Of a stretch of DNA of 64,000 bases, positions 52,573-62,100 are shown piece by piece. Both the position numbers and the translations under genes were made by a program. A model generated the notes under the pieces. That model was not told the origin of the DNA. It ran no database searches and saw only the letters and a list, made by a program, of their open reading frames with translations. Numbering within the stretch: the first letter of the stretch is position 1; each line of letters begins with the position of its first letter. This DNA comes from Glycomyces buryatensis (lineage in GTDB: Bacteria; Actinomycetota; Actinomycetes; Mycobacteriales; Micromonosporaceae), in the NCBI RefSeq assembly GCF_004912275.1, contig NZ_STGY01000072.1, positions 91,503 through 155,502 on the forward strand, given 5' to 3'.

Positions 52573-53534
52573 TTACTTGCCGCCGGTCGTGGCGATGCCC
52601 CTGAGCAGGAATCGCTGCCCGAACAGGAACACCAGGAAGATCGGGACCAGTGAGACCACGCTCATGGCGAGCGCGGCGCCCCAGTTCGTTCCCGCCTGGG
52701 CGTCGACGAAGGCGCGCAGTGCCACCGGGACGGTGTACAGGTCCGGGTCGGTCAGGTAGATGAGCTGGGAGAAGAAGTCGTTCCAGGTCCAGATGAAGGT
52801 GAAGATCGCGGTGGTCGCGAGCGCGGGCACCATGAGCGGCAGGATCACCTGGGCGAAGATGCGCGGGTGGCCGGAAAAAAGAGCGGCAGGATCACCTGGG
52901 CGAAGATGCGCGGGTGGCCGGCGCCGTCGATGCGGGCGGCCTCGTCGAGTTCGATGGGGATGCCGCGGATGAACTGGACCATCAGGAACACGAAGAACGC
53001 GTCGGTGGCCAGCAGTTTGGGCACGATGAGCGGCAGGAAGGTGTTGACCCAGCCGAGCTGGGAGAACAGCACGTACTGCGGCACGATGATGACGTGGATC
53101 GGCAGCATGATCGTGAGCAGCATGATGGCGAACCACAGCCGCTTGCCGGTGAACTCGAGCCGGGCGAAGGCGTAGGCCGCCATCGAGCACGAGACGAGAT
53201 TGCCCACGATCGCGCCGAGGACCACGATCGAGGAGTTGATCAGGTAGACGCTGAACGGGTCGGCGAAGGCGTTCCAGCCTTCGGCGTAGTTCCCGGTCTG
53301 CAGGTCGTTGAGCAACAGACTGGGGTCGCGGAAGATGACGTCGTTCGGCCGTAGCGAGCTGACGACCATCCACAGCACCGGATAGAGCATCACCAGCGCG
53401 CACAGGATCAGCATGGCGTGCTTGACGATCGAGCGGACCGACCGGAGACCGGTCCAGGCCCGTCGACCTGGGGCCCGGTTCGACCCGCGTGGCGTGGCGG
53501 CGGTCGGGGTGGTCTTGGCGAGGGTGTCAGTCAT
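52573..53534 (-). pseudogene. Sugar ABC permease (MalG-like), frameshifted by 47-bp duplication
   Basis: The gene starts MTDTLAKTTPT at 53534 and reads as a normal six-helix CUT1 permease to the EAA loop ELDEAARIDGAGHPRIFAQV. It then leaves frame: a 41-bp segment is present twice (52834-52874 and 52881-52921), separated by six A. The rest of the protein (ending RFLLRGIATTGGK) continues in another frame. Removing 47 bp restores one uninterrupted 304-residue permease. So the gene is either a recent duplication mutant or an assembly error. It overlaps the MalF-like gene by 8 bp. Confidence 0.85.
52834..52921. repeat. 41-bp tandem duplication with A6 spacer
   Basis: Two identical 41-bp copies at 52834-52874 and 52881-52921, joined by AAAAAA. 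The shift is 47 bp, not a multiple of three, and breaks the permease frame. A homopolymer junction between exact overlaps is also what a wrong join of two contigs would look like. Confidence 0.9.
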
Positions 53535-54447
53535 TGTAGAAGACCCAATACTTCGAAGCCCAGAAGTTGATGGCGGTGAAGGCGCCGACGATGAGCAGCA
53601 GCAGCCAGGCCAGGGCCGAGGCGTAGCCCATGTCGAAGTTCCCGAATCCGCGCTGGTACAGGTACAGCGAGTAGAACAATGTGGAGTCGGCCGGGCCGCC
53701 CGTGCCACCCGAGACGATGAACGCCTGGGTGAACGACTGGAACGCGTGGATGATCTGCAGGACCAGGTTGAAGAAGATGATCGGCGTCAGCAGCGGCAGG
53801 GTCACCGATCGGAACTGGCGCCACTTGCTCGCCCCGTCGACGGAGGCCGCCTCGTAGTACATGCGCGGGATCTGCCGCAGCCCGGCCAGGAAGATCACCA
53901 TCGGCGAGCCGAACGTCCACACGTTCAGCGTGATCAGTGTTCCCAGGGCGGTCTCGGGCTCGGAGATCCATCCGCGACCCTCGATCCCGAACAGGCCCAG
54001 ACCCTCGTTGAACAGTCCGTCGGCGCCGAACACCATCCGCCACAGGACCGCGATGGCGACGCTGGCGCCCAGGAGCGAAGGCAGGTAGAACATCGAGCGG
54101 TAGAACGCCAGGCCCCGCACTCCCCGGTCCAGCACAATGGCCAGTGCCAGGGCTAGGGCCAACTGGAGCGGGACGGACACCAGGACGTAGGTGAAGGTGA
54201 CGCCGAGGGAGGAGTGCAGGCGCTCGTCCGTCAGCATCCGGGTGAAGTTGTCCAGCCCGGAGAACTCGGCCGGCTGCAGCAGGTTGTAGTCGGTGAAGCT
54301 CAGGAACAGCGACGCGAGCATCGGCCCGAGCGTGACGACGAACAGACCCAGGAACCACGGCAGCAGAAAGAGGAACGCGGTCTTGTTCTGCCGCTTGGCG
54401 GTCGCGCCATGCTTGCCCAGATTGCGCAGTTCCGTGGTCGCGCTCAT
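53527..54447 (-). CDS. Sugar ABC transporter permease (MalF-like)
   Basis: A 306-residue inner-membrane permease with six helices. The EAA loop reads YYEAASVDGASKWRQF followed by RSVTLPLLTP. ATG 54447 (MSATTELRN) is chosen over the open frame to 54543, which runs through the operator. It is the first gene of the six-gene operon with a MalG-like permease (frameshifted), binding protein, oxidoreductase, PmoA-like protein and GH43. No ATPase is encoded. Paired operators upstream indicate control by the divergent LacI gene. Confidence 0.9.
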   Translation of the reverse strand: MSATTELRNLGKHGATAKRQNKTAFLFLLPWFLGLFVVTLGPMLASLFLSFTDYNLLQPAEFSGLDNFTRMLTDERLHSSLGVTFTYVLVSVPLQLALALALAIVLDRGVRGLAFYRSMFYLPSLLGASVAIAVLWRMVFGADGLFNEGLGLFGIEGRGWISEPETALGTLITLNVWTFGSPMVIFLAGLRQIPRMYYEAASVDGASKWRQFRSVTLPLLTPIIFFNLVLQIIHAFQSFTQAFIVSGGTGGPADSTLFYSLYLYQRGFGNFDMGYASALAWLLLLIVGAFTAINFWASKYWVFYND

Positions 54448-54528
54448 GAGCCCGCCTCTGGCAGGCGCGCGGCGCCCCGGCCGCGGGCGGTGTCGGGACC
54501 CGGCATTGGCGCTCCTTCGCGTCGAAAA

Positions 54529-54546
54529 ATAGTGATCGTTCACTAT
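54529..54546. promoter_or_regulatory. Operator ATAGTGATCGTTCACTAT
   Basis: An 18-bp site with perfect 7-bp arms ATAGTGA/TCACTAT, 82 bp upstream of the MalF-like start. Its reverse complement core recurs at 54564-54579. Confidence 0.7.
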
Positions 54547-54563
54547 TTGCGGTTCGACCTAAG

Positions 54564-54579
54564 ATAGTGAACGATCACT
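54564..54579. promoter_or_regulatory. Operator ATAGTGAACGATCACT (inverted copy)
   Basis: An exact inverted copy of 16 bases of the site at 54529-54546, 46 bp upstream of the LacI start. The pair flanks the promoters of the divergent permease operon and LacI gene, which fits repression of both by the LacI protein. Confidence 0.7.
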
Positions 54580-54625
54580 CTCGTGTCAAGATGGCCACTG
54601 GATCAGTGAGAGGAAAATCAGGCGG

Positions 54626-55636
54626 ATGACCGAACGTTCCACCGAATCGAGACGACCGACGATCAAGGAGGTCGCGCGCCTGGCCGGTGTCTCTCACCAG
54701 ACGGTGTCCCGCTACCTGCGCTCGAGGAACGGCTTGAAACCGGCCACGCTCTCTCGCATCGACGCGGCCGTCAGCGAGCTGAACTACCGCCCGAACCTGG
54801 TCGCGAGGTCGATGCGAACCCGCCGGACCGGCCGACTGGCGATCCTCCTCCCGACGGTGGCCTTCAACCCGGCGCGAATGCTGCACGGCGCGACCGAGGC
54901 CGCCCATGAGGCCGGCTTCTCGGTCGAGGTGGTCAGCGTCATCGGCGGCGCCGAGGACAGGACCGAGCGGATGCTCGAGATCGCTGGCACCGGACAGGTC
55001 GAGGGCATCGTGGCGCTGGCACCGCTATCCCCCGGGGCCGAGGATCAGGCGCCGCAAGGAGAGACGATCGTCGTCGCGGCCGACTTCGACGACCAGATGC
55101 GCGGCATCGGCGAGCTGGCGGACGCCTCGCCGCTGGTATCGATCATGGAGGGACTGGTCGACCTCGGGCACCGCCGTTTCTTCCACGTGGCCGGGGATCT
55201 CCGATTCGCCTCGGCGCGGGCCAGGAAGGCCGCGTACCTCGAGACGGTCGAACGGCTCGGCCTCGAGTCCGTCAGGGTCGTCGACGGCGACTGGTCGGGC
55301 AAGTCCGGATACGATGCGGTGCACTCGCTTTCCGACGAGGCGATGCCGACGGCCGTCGTCGCGGCCAACGACATCGTGGCCGCGGGGGCGATCCGCGCCC
55401 TCATCGACCGCGGCCTGGACGTTCCCGGAGACGTCAGCGTCACCGGCTGGGACAACAACGAAGCGTGCCAGTACCTGCCGCCGGCCCTGACCAGCGTCGA
55501 AGTCAACCTGGAAGGCCTGGGCCGCAACGCCATACTGAGCCTGGTCAAGTCGATCTCCGGCCGTGAGCTCGAACCCTCGCCGCGCCCCCTGCAACACGCG
55601 ATCTGGCGCGAATCGACCGGGCCGGCGCGCCGCTAG
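54626..55636 (+). CDS. LacI family transcriptional regulator of the adjacent importer operon
   Basis: A 336-residue LacI protein: helix-turn-helix PTIKEVARLAGVSHQTVSRY at about 11-30, hinge segment NYRPNLVARSMRTRRTG, then the sensor domain with DLGHRRFFHVAGD and VSVTGWDNNEACQYLPP. It is divergent from the MalF-MalG-binding protein operon, and two inverted copies of one operator lie between them, so it very probably represses both itself and the operon until the imported sugar appears. Confidence 0.9.
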   Translation: MTERSTESRRPTIKEVARLAGVSHQTVSRYLRSRNGLKPATLSRIDAAVSELNYRPNLVARSMRTRRTGRLAILLPTVAFNPARMLHGATEAAHEAGFSVEVVSVIGGAEDRTERMLEIAGTGQVEGIVALAPLSPGAEDQAPQGETIVVAADFDDQMRGIGELADASPLVSIMEGLVDLGHRRFFHVAGDLRFASARARKAAYLETVERLGLESVRVVDGDWSGKSGYDAVHSLSDEAMPTAVVAANDIVAAGAIRALIDRGLDVPGDVSVTGWDNNEACQYLPPALTSVEVNLEGLGRNAILSLVKSISGRELEPSPRPLQHAIWRESTGPARR

Positions 55637-55955
55637 GAACCGCCGGGCTTCTTTCGGCCCTCCGGGGAATCCGCCGGGGCCATGCGTGTCGGGGCGGTCC
55701 CGATTCACGTTCGAGTGCCCAGGCGGGCACACGAGGACGGATGACCGAAACGATCCATTGTGCGTTATGAAAACGTTACATTGATATTGATACATGTAAA
55801 TTGACAGATACTGGAACCGTTGTCATCATGAAGTTCCACAGTGTTCCCTGCCACATGGACGGCCGCCCAGCCCGACGTCGGCAGCACGTGCCCTATAGCC
55901 CCCTGCCCGCCATCCACACGATCCATCAGCAGGACGTTCCTCAAAGGAGACTCCC
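55637..55955. promoter_or_regulatory. Upstream control region of the GH16 gene
   Basis: A 319-bp stretch. The AT-rich part (55750-55815) carries TGAAAACGTTACA (55768-55780) and TGGAACCGTTGTCA (55812-55825), both LacI-operator-like. The second site matches the operators upstream of the GH35-like gene in 13 of 14 positions. The remainder is leader DNA with no gene; an AAAGGAG site precedes the GH16 start. Confidence 0.6.
55812..55825. promoter_or_regulatory. LacI-type operator TGGAACCGTTGTCA
   Basis: Differs by one base from the complement of the 45383-45396 site. It lies 131 bp upstream of the GH16 start and suggests common control with the GH35-like/SGNH genes by the LacI protein at 45489. 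Confidence 0.55.
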
Positions 55956-57212
55956 ATGGCATTCGGTCCGGAAGACGTCAAGTTCGGCCGCCGCGGACTA
56001 CTCGTGGGCGGCGGCGCCCTCGCCTTGTCGGCGCTCGTGGCGGCACCCGCTTCCGCCGCGGAAATGCCCCCGAATCCGCTCGAGAAGCCCGGTTGGATCC
56101 TCGATCGACACGACGAGTTCAACGGCAGCCTGGACCAGGATCTGTGGATCCCGAAGTACCTGGAGTCCCGGACCACCGTCGAACGGGCCACGGCACGATA
56201 CGGGTTCCGCAACAACGCCCTCGTGCTCCGCATCGACGACGACCAGCCCACCTACTACAGCGACAACCCCATGAAGGTCTCGAGCATTCAGACGGGGCAG
56301 CGGACGAACCTGCACAAGGACAATGCATTCGACCACTCGATCCCCACGGACATGAAGTACACGCCCCACTACGGCTACTTCGAGATCCGCGCGAAGAGCT
56401 CCGCGAAGAGCGGGATTCACACCGCGTTCTGGCTGACAGGCAGGCAGGACACGTGGGAGCAGCGCGGGGAGGTCGACATCATGGAACACGCGGGCATCCA
56501 TGGGAAGAGCCGCTTCAACTACAACCTGTTCAGGTGGTCGGATCCGAACCTCTCGACTGACACCAGAAGCGTCGGCGTCGGATTCGACATGACCACGGAG
56601 ATGCACATCTATGCGCTCGAGTGGACTCCGACCCAACTCAAGCTGTACATCGACAACGTCCTGACGAACACCATCAACCAGTCGCTCAAGTACCCGGCGG
56701 TGTTCTACCTGGGCATCTACGAGCGCGCCGATTGGACCGGTCCGCTCGACCCCAACGACCCCCGGCCGAAGGAGTTCGTCGTCGACTACTTCCGCGCCTA
56801 CAAGCCCGCCGGCACTGCCGCCGATCCGCAGAGCGGTCAGACCTACCGGCTCCGCAACGTCTCGACCGGGCAGTATCTCGACTCGGGCAACGGCAGCGCG
56901 GTCGCACTGGAATCGGGAAGCATCTACGACGATCAACTGTGGACGCTCACCGAGCGGCAGACCGGCTATTGGACGATCGACAACGTCCGCGAAGGCCGGG
57001 GGTATCTCGACTCCGACCCGGACGGCAAGGTCATCTGGAGCACCGAACGGATCGGCGATGACACCCTCTGGGCGATCACCCCCGTGTCCGGCGGCTTCCG
57101 GATCGACAACAAGCAAAGCGGACGCGGCTACCTCTACGGATCGGGCACCTCGGTCGGGTGGAACGCCGGGGCAACGGACGCGAACACCGTCTGGACGCTC
57201 GAACGACGGTAA
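55956..57212 (+). CDS. Secreted GH16 family glycosidase with C-terminal trefoil-like domain
   Basis: A 418-residue exported enzyme with a twin-arginine signal (FGRRGLLVGGGALALSALV, cleavage near ASAA). The jelly-roll catalytic domain (about 45-275) contains the GH16 triad in GEVDIMEHAG: Glu172, Asp174 and Glu177. Residues 285-418 are a repeat domain (TYRLRNVSTGQYLDSG, YWTIDNVREGRGYLDS) resembling a ricin-type carbohydrate-binding trefoil. GH16 members cut beta-1,3- or beta-1,3-1,4-glucans and galactans; the specificity here is open. An operator shared with the GH35-like gene lies upstream. Confidence 0.9.
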   Translation: MAFGPEDVKFGRRGLLVGGGALALSALVAAPASAAEMPPNPLEKPGWILDRHDEFNGSLDQDLWIPKYLESRTTVERATARYGFRNNALVLRIDDDQPTYYSDNPMKVSSIQTGQRTNLHKDNAFDHSIPTDMKYTPHYGYFEIRAKSSAKSGIHTAFWLTGRQDTWEQRGEVDIMEHAGIHGKSRFNYNLFRWSDPNLSTDTRSVGVGFDMTTEMHIYALEWTPTQLKLYIDNVLTNTINQSLKYPAVFYLGIYERADWTGPLDPNDPRPKEFVVDYFRAYKPAGTAADPQSGQTYRLRNVSTGQYLDSGNGSAVALESGSIYDDQLWTLTERQTGYWTIDNVREGRGYLDSDPDGKVIWSTERIGDDTLWAITPVSGGFRIDNKQSGRGYLYGSGTSVGWNAGATDANTVWTLERR

Positions 57213-57317
57213 CGACTTCTCCCTCAACAGCGGAATATCGCGCAGCGGCCCGCAACGGGCACGCGAGCATGGCGCGCCACTTGTCCGATTCCGCTCCCCT
57301 CTGAAAGGAACTCCAAT

Positions 57318-59042
57318 ATGAAACGCCAACGCGCGCTTGCGGTTACCGCCGCATGCACCATAGCCACCGCTACCGCCCTCGTCGCCGGCTCGGCGCCGGC
57401 CTCGGCCGACCCGCTCCAACTGAAGACCGAAGAAGCCCGGGCCGACCTGCTCGGCAACGTCGGCCCCGAGCTGGTCCAGGAGATGTCCGAGACGTTCGAT
57501 CTCAGCTCCTCCGAGGTCTACGACCGCCTCGCGGTCGAGGCCGTCGCCTCCGACCTGCTCGAACAGGTGCCCGCCGAATTCGAGGACACCTACGCCGGCC
57601 TGTGGGTCTCCGACGAAGCCGACGAGATCCTCGTCGCCACCACCTCCAGGGCCGACGCCGACGACCTGGCCGCCGAGGGCGCGACCCCGATCCTGGCCGA
57701 GTACAGCATGGACGATCTCGAGGCGGCCGTCGCCGACCTCGACGCCGTGGACGCCGACGTCCACGGCTACTACATCGATGTCGAGTCCAACGACCTCGTG
57801 ATCGAGGCCTCGGACGAGGCCGCCGCGACCGACCTGGCAACGGCCGCGGGCGTCGACCCGGACATGGTCAGGGTCGACATCTCCGCCGAAGCGCCCCAGA
57901 CCTTCGCCGTTCGCGGCGGCGACCGCTACTCCATGGACAACGGGTTCGCTTGTTCGGTCGGCTTCGCGGTCACCCAAGGATCCACCAAGGGATTCGTCAC
58001 CGCCGGCCACTGCGGCAAGGCGGGCGTCAGGGTCATCAGCGGCTCCGCCGCGCCCGGCACCTTCCGCGCCTCGGTCTTCCCCGATTCGGACCGCGCCTGG
58101 GTCGAGGTGGGATCCAATCAGACGCTGCAGAACGTCGTCAACATGTACTCCGGTTCCCGCTACGTCTACAACTCCGACGTGGCCGCCGTCGGCTCATCGG
58201 TCTGCCGCTCCGGAGCGACCACCGGGTGGCACTGCGGCACCGTCCAGGCGTTCAACCAGACCGTCCGCTACGAGGCGGGCCCGGTCTACGGCATGACCCG
58301 CACCAGCGTGTGCGCCGAGGCCGGCGACTCGGGCGGTGCGTACATCACCGGGAACAGCGCGCAAGGCATCACCTCGGGCGGCTCGGGCAACTGCCGCACC
58401 GGTGGCACGACATTCTTCCAGCCCGTGAACGAGGCGCTCAGCGCCTGGGGCCTGACCCTGTACACGGGTGACAGCACGCCGCCGCCCGGCGACGGCGACA
58501 CGATCGTCGCGCGCCACTCGGGGAAGTGTCTCGACGTGGCCTCCGCGTCGACCGCCAACGGCGCGACCGTCCAGCAGTACGACTGCTGGAACGGCGCGAA
58601 CCAGCAATTCGAGGTGCGCGACTCCGGAAGCGGCTACGCCCAGATCATCGCGCGCCACTCCGGGAAGTGTCTCGACGTCGCCTCCGCGTCGACCGCCAAC
58701 GGCGCGACCGTCCAGCAGTACGACTGCTGGAACGGCGCGAACCAGCAATGGGACCTGCGCGACGCCGGTGGCGGCTACGTCCAGATCGTCGCGCGCCACT
58801 CCGGGAAGTGTCTCGACGTCGCTTCGGCATCGACCGCCAACGGCGCGACCGTCCAGCAGTACGACTGCTGGAACGGCGCGAACCAGCAATTCGAGGTGCG
58901 CGACTCCGGAAGCGGCTACGCCCAGATCATCGCGCGCCACTCCGGGAAATGCCTCGACGTGACCAGCGCTTCAACCACGAACAGCGCCTTGGTCAAGCAG
59001 TACGACTGCCACGGCGGCACCAACCAGCAGTGGAGCCTTTAG
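57318..59042 (+). CDS. Secreted S1 (streptogrisin/alpha-lytic type) protease with CBM13 repeats
   Basis: A 574-residue pre-pro-protease. Signal peptide 1-30 (ending ASA); acidic pro-region 31-200; protease domain about 200-384 with His231 in TAGHCG, Asp258 in FPDSDRAWV and Ser338 in AEAGDSGGAY. A P-P-P-G-D-G linker leads to four ricin-type repeats with the pattern KCLDVASASTANGATVQQYD and Q-x-W/F. The pro-region would act as a folding chaperone, as in alpha-lytic protease. The sugar-binding tail may hold the protease on plant or fungal wall material. Three of the repeats are nearly identical in DNA. Confidence 0.92.
   Translation: MKRQRALAVTAACTIATATALVAGSAPASADPLQLKTEEARADLLGNVGPELVQEMSETFDLSSSEVYDRLAVEAVASDLLEQVPAEFEDTYAGLWVSDEADEILVATTSRADADDLAAEGATPILAEYSMDDLEAAVADLDAVDADVHGYYIDVESNDLVIEASDEAAATDLATAAGVDPDMVRVDISAEAPQTFAVRGGDRYSMDNGFACSVGFAVTQGSTKGFVTAGHCGKAGVRVISGSAAPGTFRASVFPDSDRAWVEVGSNQTLQNVVNMYSGSRYVYNSDVAAVGSSVCRSGATTGWHCGTVQAFNQTVRYEAGPVYGMTRTSVCAEAGDSGGAYITGNSAQGITSGGSGNCRTGGTTFFQPVNEALSAWGLTLYTGDSTPPPGDGDTIVARHSGKCLDVASASTANGATVQQYDCWNGANQQFEVRDSGSGYAQIIARHSGKCLDVASASTANGATVQQYDCWNGANQQWDLRDAGGGYVQIVARHSGKCLDVASASTANGATVQQYDCWNGANQQFEVRDSGSGYAQIIARHSGKCLDVTSASTTNSALVKQYDCHGGTNQQWSL
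58510..59036 (+). repeat. Four tandem 141-bp repeats encoding CBM13 units
   Basis: Copies begin at 58510, 58651, 58792 and 58933, each exactly 141 bp (47 codons) apart. The first three share long identical stretches, including the codons for A-N-G-A-T-V-Q-Q-Y-D; the fourth has diverged. A beta-trefoil needs three units, so the fourth implies recent duplication within the gene. Confidence 0.88.
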
Positions 59043-59054
59043 ATCGGCGCAGAT

Positions 59055-59085
59055 GCCCGCGGCCGGACCTGGTCCGGCCGCGGGC
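59055..59085. terminator. Terminator hairpin after the protease gene
   Basis: Perfect 15-bp arms GCCCGCGGCCGGACC and GGTCCGGCCGCGGGC around a single central T, 12 bp after the protease stop. Confidence 0.68.
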
Positions 59086-59110
59086 CCGGTCCGGTCCGGA
59101 CGACGCCTTT

Positions 59111-59122
59111 GAAACGTTTCAG
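59111..59122. promoter_or_regulatory. LacI-type operator TGAAACGTTTCA
   Basis: A perfect 12-bp palindrome 20 bp upstream of the GH2 start codon, so between promoter and gene. It has the central CG typical of LacI operators. A weaker relative stands before the LacI gene at 27372. Confidence 0.6.
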
Positions 59123-59142
59123 CAGCTCCCTCGGAGGAAGAC

Positions 59143-62100
59143 ATGACTCTCCATCAGTCCCCCGGTGTCCGAAGAAGATCGGTGTTCGTCGGCGCCGCGG
59201 TCGGTGCGGGCGCGCTCGCCACCGGAACCACGACCCTTCTGGAGGCGTCGCCCGCGCACGCGGCGACCCCCAGCGGCCGCACGGTCTACAGTCTCAACCC
59301 CGACTGGAGGTTCATCCAGGACAACGTGTCCGGCGCGCAGTCGTTCGGATTCGACGACTCCGGCTGGGACGACGTGAGCGTGCCGCACACCTACAACGAC
59401 GTCGACTCCTTCGACGACTACATCACCTCCTCCGGCGAGTCGGCGGTGGCGATGCAGGTGACCTGGTACCGCAAGCACTTCACCATGCCCGAAGAGCACC
59501 GGGGCCAGAAGGTGCTCCTCGAATTCGAGGGCGTCCGCCAGGCCGCCACCGTGTACGTCAACGGCGCCGACGTCGGCCTGTACGAGAACGGCGTCGCACC
59601 GTTCGGCTTCGACATCACCGATCAGATCCGCTTCGGCGCCGAGAACGTCATCGCGGTGAAGGCCGACAACACCAAGTGGCGCCCCGAAGAGTCCAGCAAC
59701 ATGCCGTTCCAGTGGGACAGCCGCGACTTCAATCCGGAGTACGGCGGCCTGACCCGCAACGTGCGCATGTACGTGGTGCCCGCCACCTACTTCACGCTGC
59801 CGCTCTACAATGGCTTGCGAACGGTCGGCACCTACGTCTACGCGAACGCGTTCAACATCTCCGGCGCGACCGCCACGATCAACGTCGAGCCGCAGATCCG
59901 CAACGAGCTCAATTCCAGCCGCACGCTTTCGCTGTCGGCCAAGGTGATCGAACCCGACGGCACCGTCCGGGCCACCATCGCCGGCCCCTCCGTGACTCTC
60001 GCCGGCGGCGAGACCCGGATCGTCCCCTTTGCGACGAGCGTCGGCGATCTGCGGTTCTGGTCCCCCGGTGACCCACACCTGTACACCGTCGAAGTGCTGA
60101 TCAGCGAAGGCGACACCGTGGTCGACGCGCACTCGATCAACACCGGGTTCCGCAAGACCACGTACCGCGGCGGCACCAGCAACGGCGGCGTCTACATCAA
60201 CGACAAGTACGTCTTCCTGACCGGCTACGCCATCCGCTCCACCAACGAATGGGCCGCCATCGGCGGCGCGGTGCCCGAATGGATGACCGAGATCGACGGG
60301 AAGATGATCCGGGACTCCAAGGCCAACCTCATCCGCTGGATGCACATTGCCGCGAACCCGGCCAATATCCGCGCCACCGACAAGTACGGCATCGTCAGCA
60401 TCCAACCCGCCGGCGACAAGGAGAAGGACGTCACCGGCCGCCAGTGGGATCAGCGGGTCGAGCTCATGCGCGACGTGCTCATCTACTTTCGCAACAATCC
60501 GAGCATCCTGTTCTGGGAGGCCGGCAACAACGCCATCACCGCCGCCCACATGCGGCAGATGGTGGAGCTGCGCAAGACCTGGGACCCGAACGGCGGACGC
60601 GGCATGGGATGCCGGGCGATCTCCGACGACCCCTACTGGGGCGGCAAGGAGTGCGTCGACGCCGCCGAGTGGGTCGGCACCATGCTCAACCGCCACTACT
60701 CGGTCTACGCCCGCGACCGCAAGGTCATCATCGAAAGCGAGTACACCCGCGACGAGGCGCCGCGGCGCGTCTGGGACAACGCCTCCCCGCCCGACTACGG
60801 CTACAAGACCGGCCCGGACGTGACCTACCACTTGACCTCTGAGCAGTTCGCCGGGACGCACGCCGCCTCCACCCGCTGGGAGTTCTGGGGCCAGCGGATC
60901 CAGGGGCCGGGCGACCGGCGCTACTCCGGGGCCGCCGCCCTGATCTGGGCCGATTCGAATCAGCACGGCCGCCAGTACAACTGGGAGTGCTGCCGCATGT
61001 CGGGCCGGGTCGACGCCGTCCGCATCCCCAAGGAGTCCATGTTCACCTACCGGGTCATGCAGAACCCGGATCCCGACCTCCACATCATCGGCCACTGGAC
61101 GTACCCCTCCGGCACCCGCAAGACGATGTACGTCATGGCCTCCGCCCCGGTGCGCCGAGTCCGCCTGCTGGTCAACGGCACCCAGGTGGGCGACAGCAGC
61201 TCGCGCCAGCAGGACTTCCTGTACACCTTCTCCAACATCACCTGGCAGTCCGGCACCATCACCGCGGTCGGCTACGACGCGAACGGAGCCGAGATCGTCC
61301 GCACCTCCAAGGCCACGACCGGAGCTGCCGCCGCGCTCCGCCTGACCGCCCACACCTCGCCGGAGGGACTCGTCGCGGACGGAACCGACATCGCCTTCTT
61401 CGACGTCGAAGCCGTCGACTCGCAGGGCAGGCGCATGCCGACCCACCAGTCGCGCGTGGACTTCCAACTGACCGGTCCCGGCACGTTCCTCGGCGGATTC
61501 AACCCCCGCATCCAGAGAAGCGTCCACAAGTCCTACGTCCAGACCGAGGCGGGGATCAACCGCGTGTTCGTCCGCGCCGGCCGCACCCCGGGCGCCATCA
61601 CCCTGCGCGCCAACGCCACCGGATTGACCTCGGCCACCGCCGCGGTCGAGTCCTCCGAGTTCGCCACCACCGACGGGCTGGTCACCCTGATCGCCGGCGA
61701 GAGCGGCGGGCCGGACGTGCCGCCGCCCACGACGTACTACACCCTCGTGGCCCAGCACAGCGGTAAGCACGCGGACATCGACGGGATCTCCACCGCGGCC
61801 GGGGCGCGGTTGCACCAGTGGTCGTCCACTGGCCGCAGCAACCAGCAGTTCGAGTTCGTCGACGCGGGCGAGGGCCATTTCAAGATCAAGGCCCGGCACT
61901 CGGGCCTGGTCTTGCAGGTCGCGAGCAACGACAGCGGCGCGGACATCACCCAGCGGGCCGACACCGGCGCCGCGAGCCAGCACTGGCGCCTCACGGAGCA
62001 CGGTGGCGGCGTCGTGAGCCTCATCAACCGCCAGTCCGGCCTGGCCATGGACGTCTGGGAGCGTTCCACTGCGGACGGCGCCCGCATCTCCCAGTGGAGC

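Noticed and set aside
55998..58010. 670-codon minus-strand open frame across the GH16 and protease genes
   Set aside because: It runs through two well-defined plus-strand genes and their spacer, with no recognisable domain.
58510..59036. Regular 141-bp repeats as a possible CRISPR-like array
   Set aside because: The repeats are in frame, encode CBM13 units throughout, and have no short repeat-spacer structure.
59119..62001. 960-codon open frame on the minus strand opposite the GH2 gene
   Set aside because: The translation is low-complexity V, G, D, R-rich shadow; the plus-strand GH2 domains and signal peptide are unambiguous.
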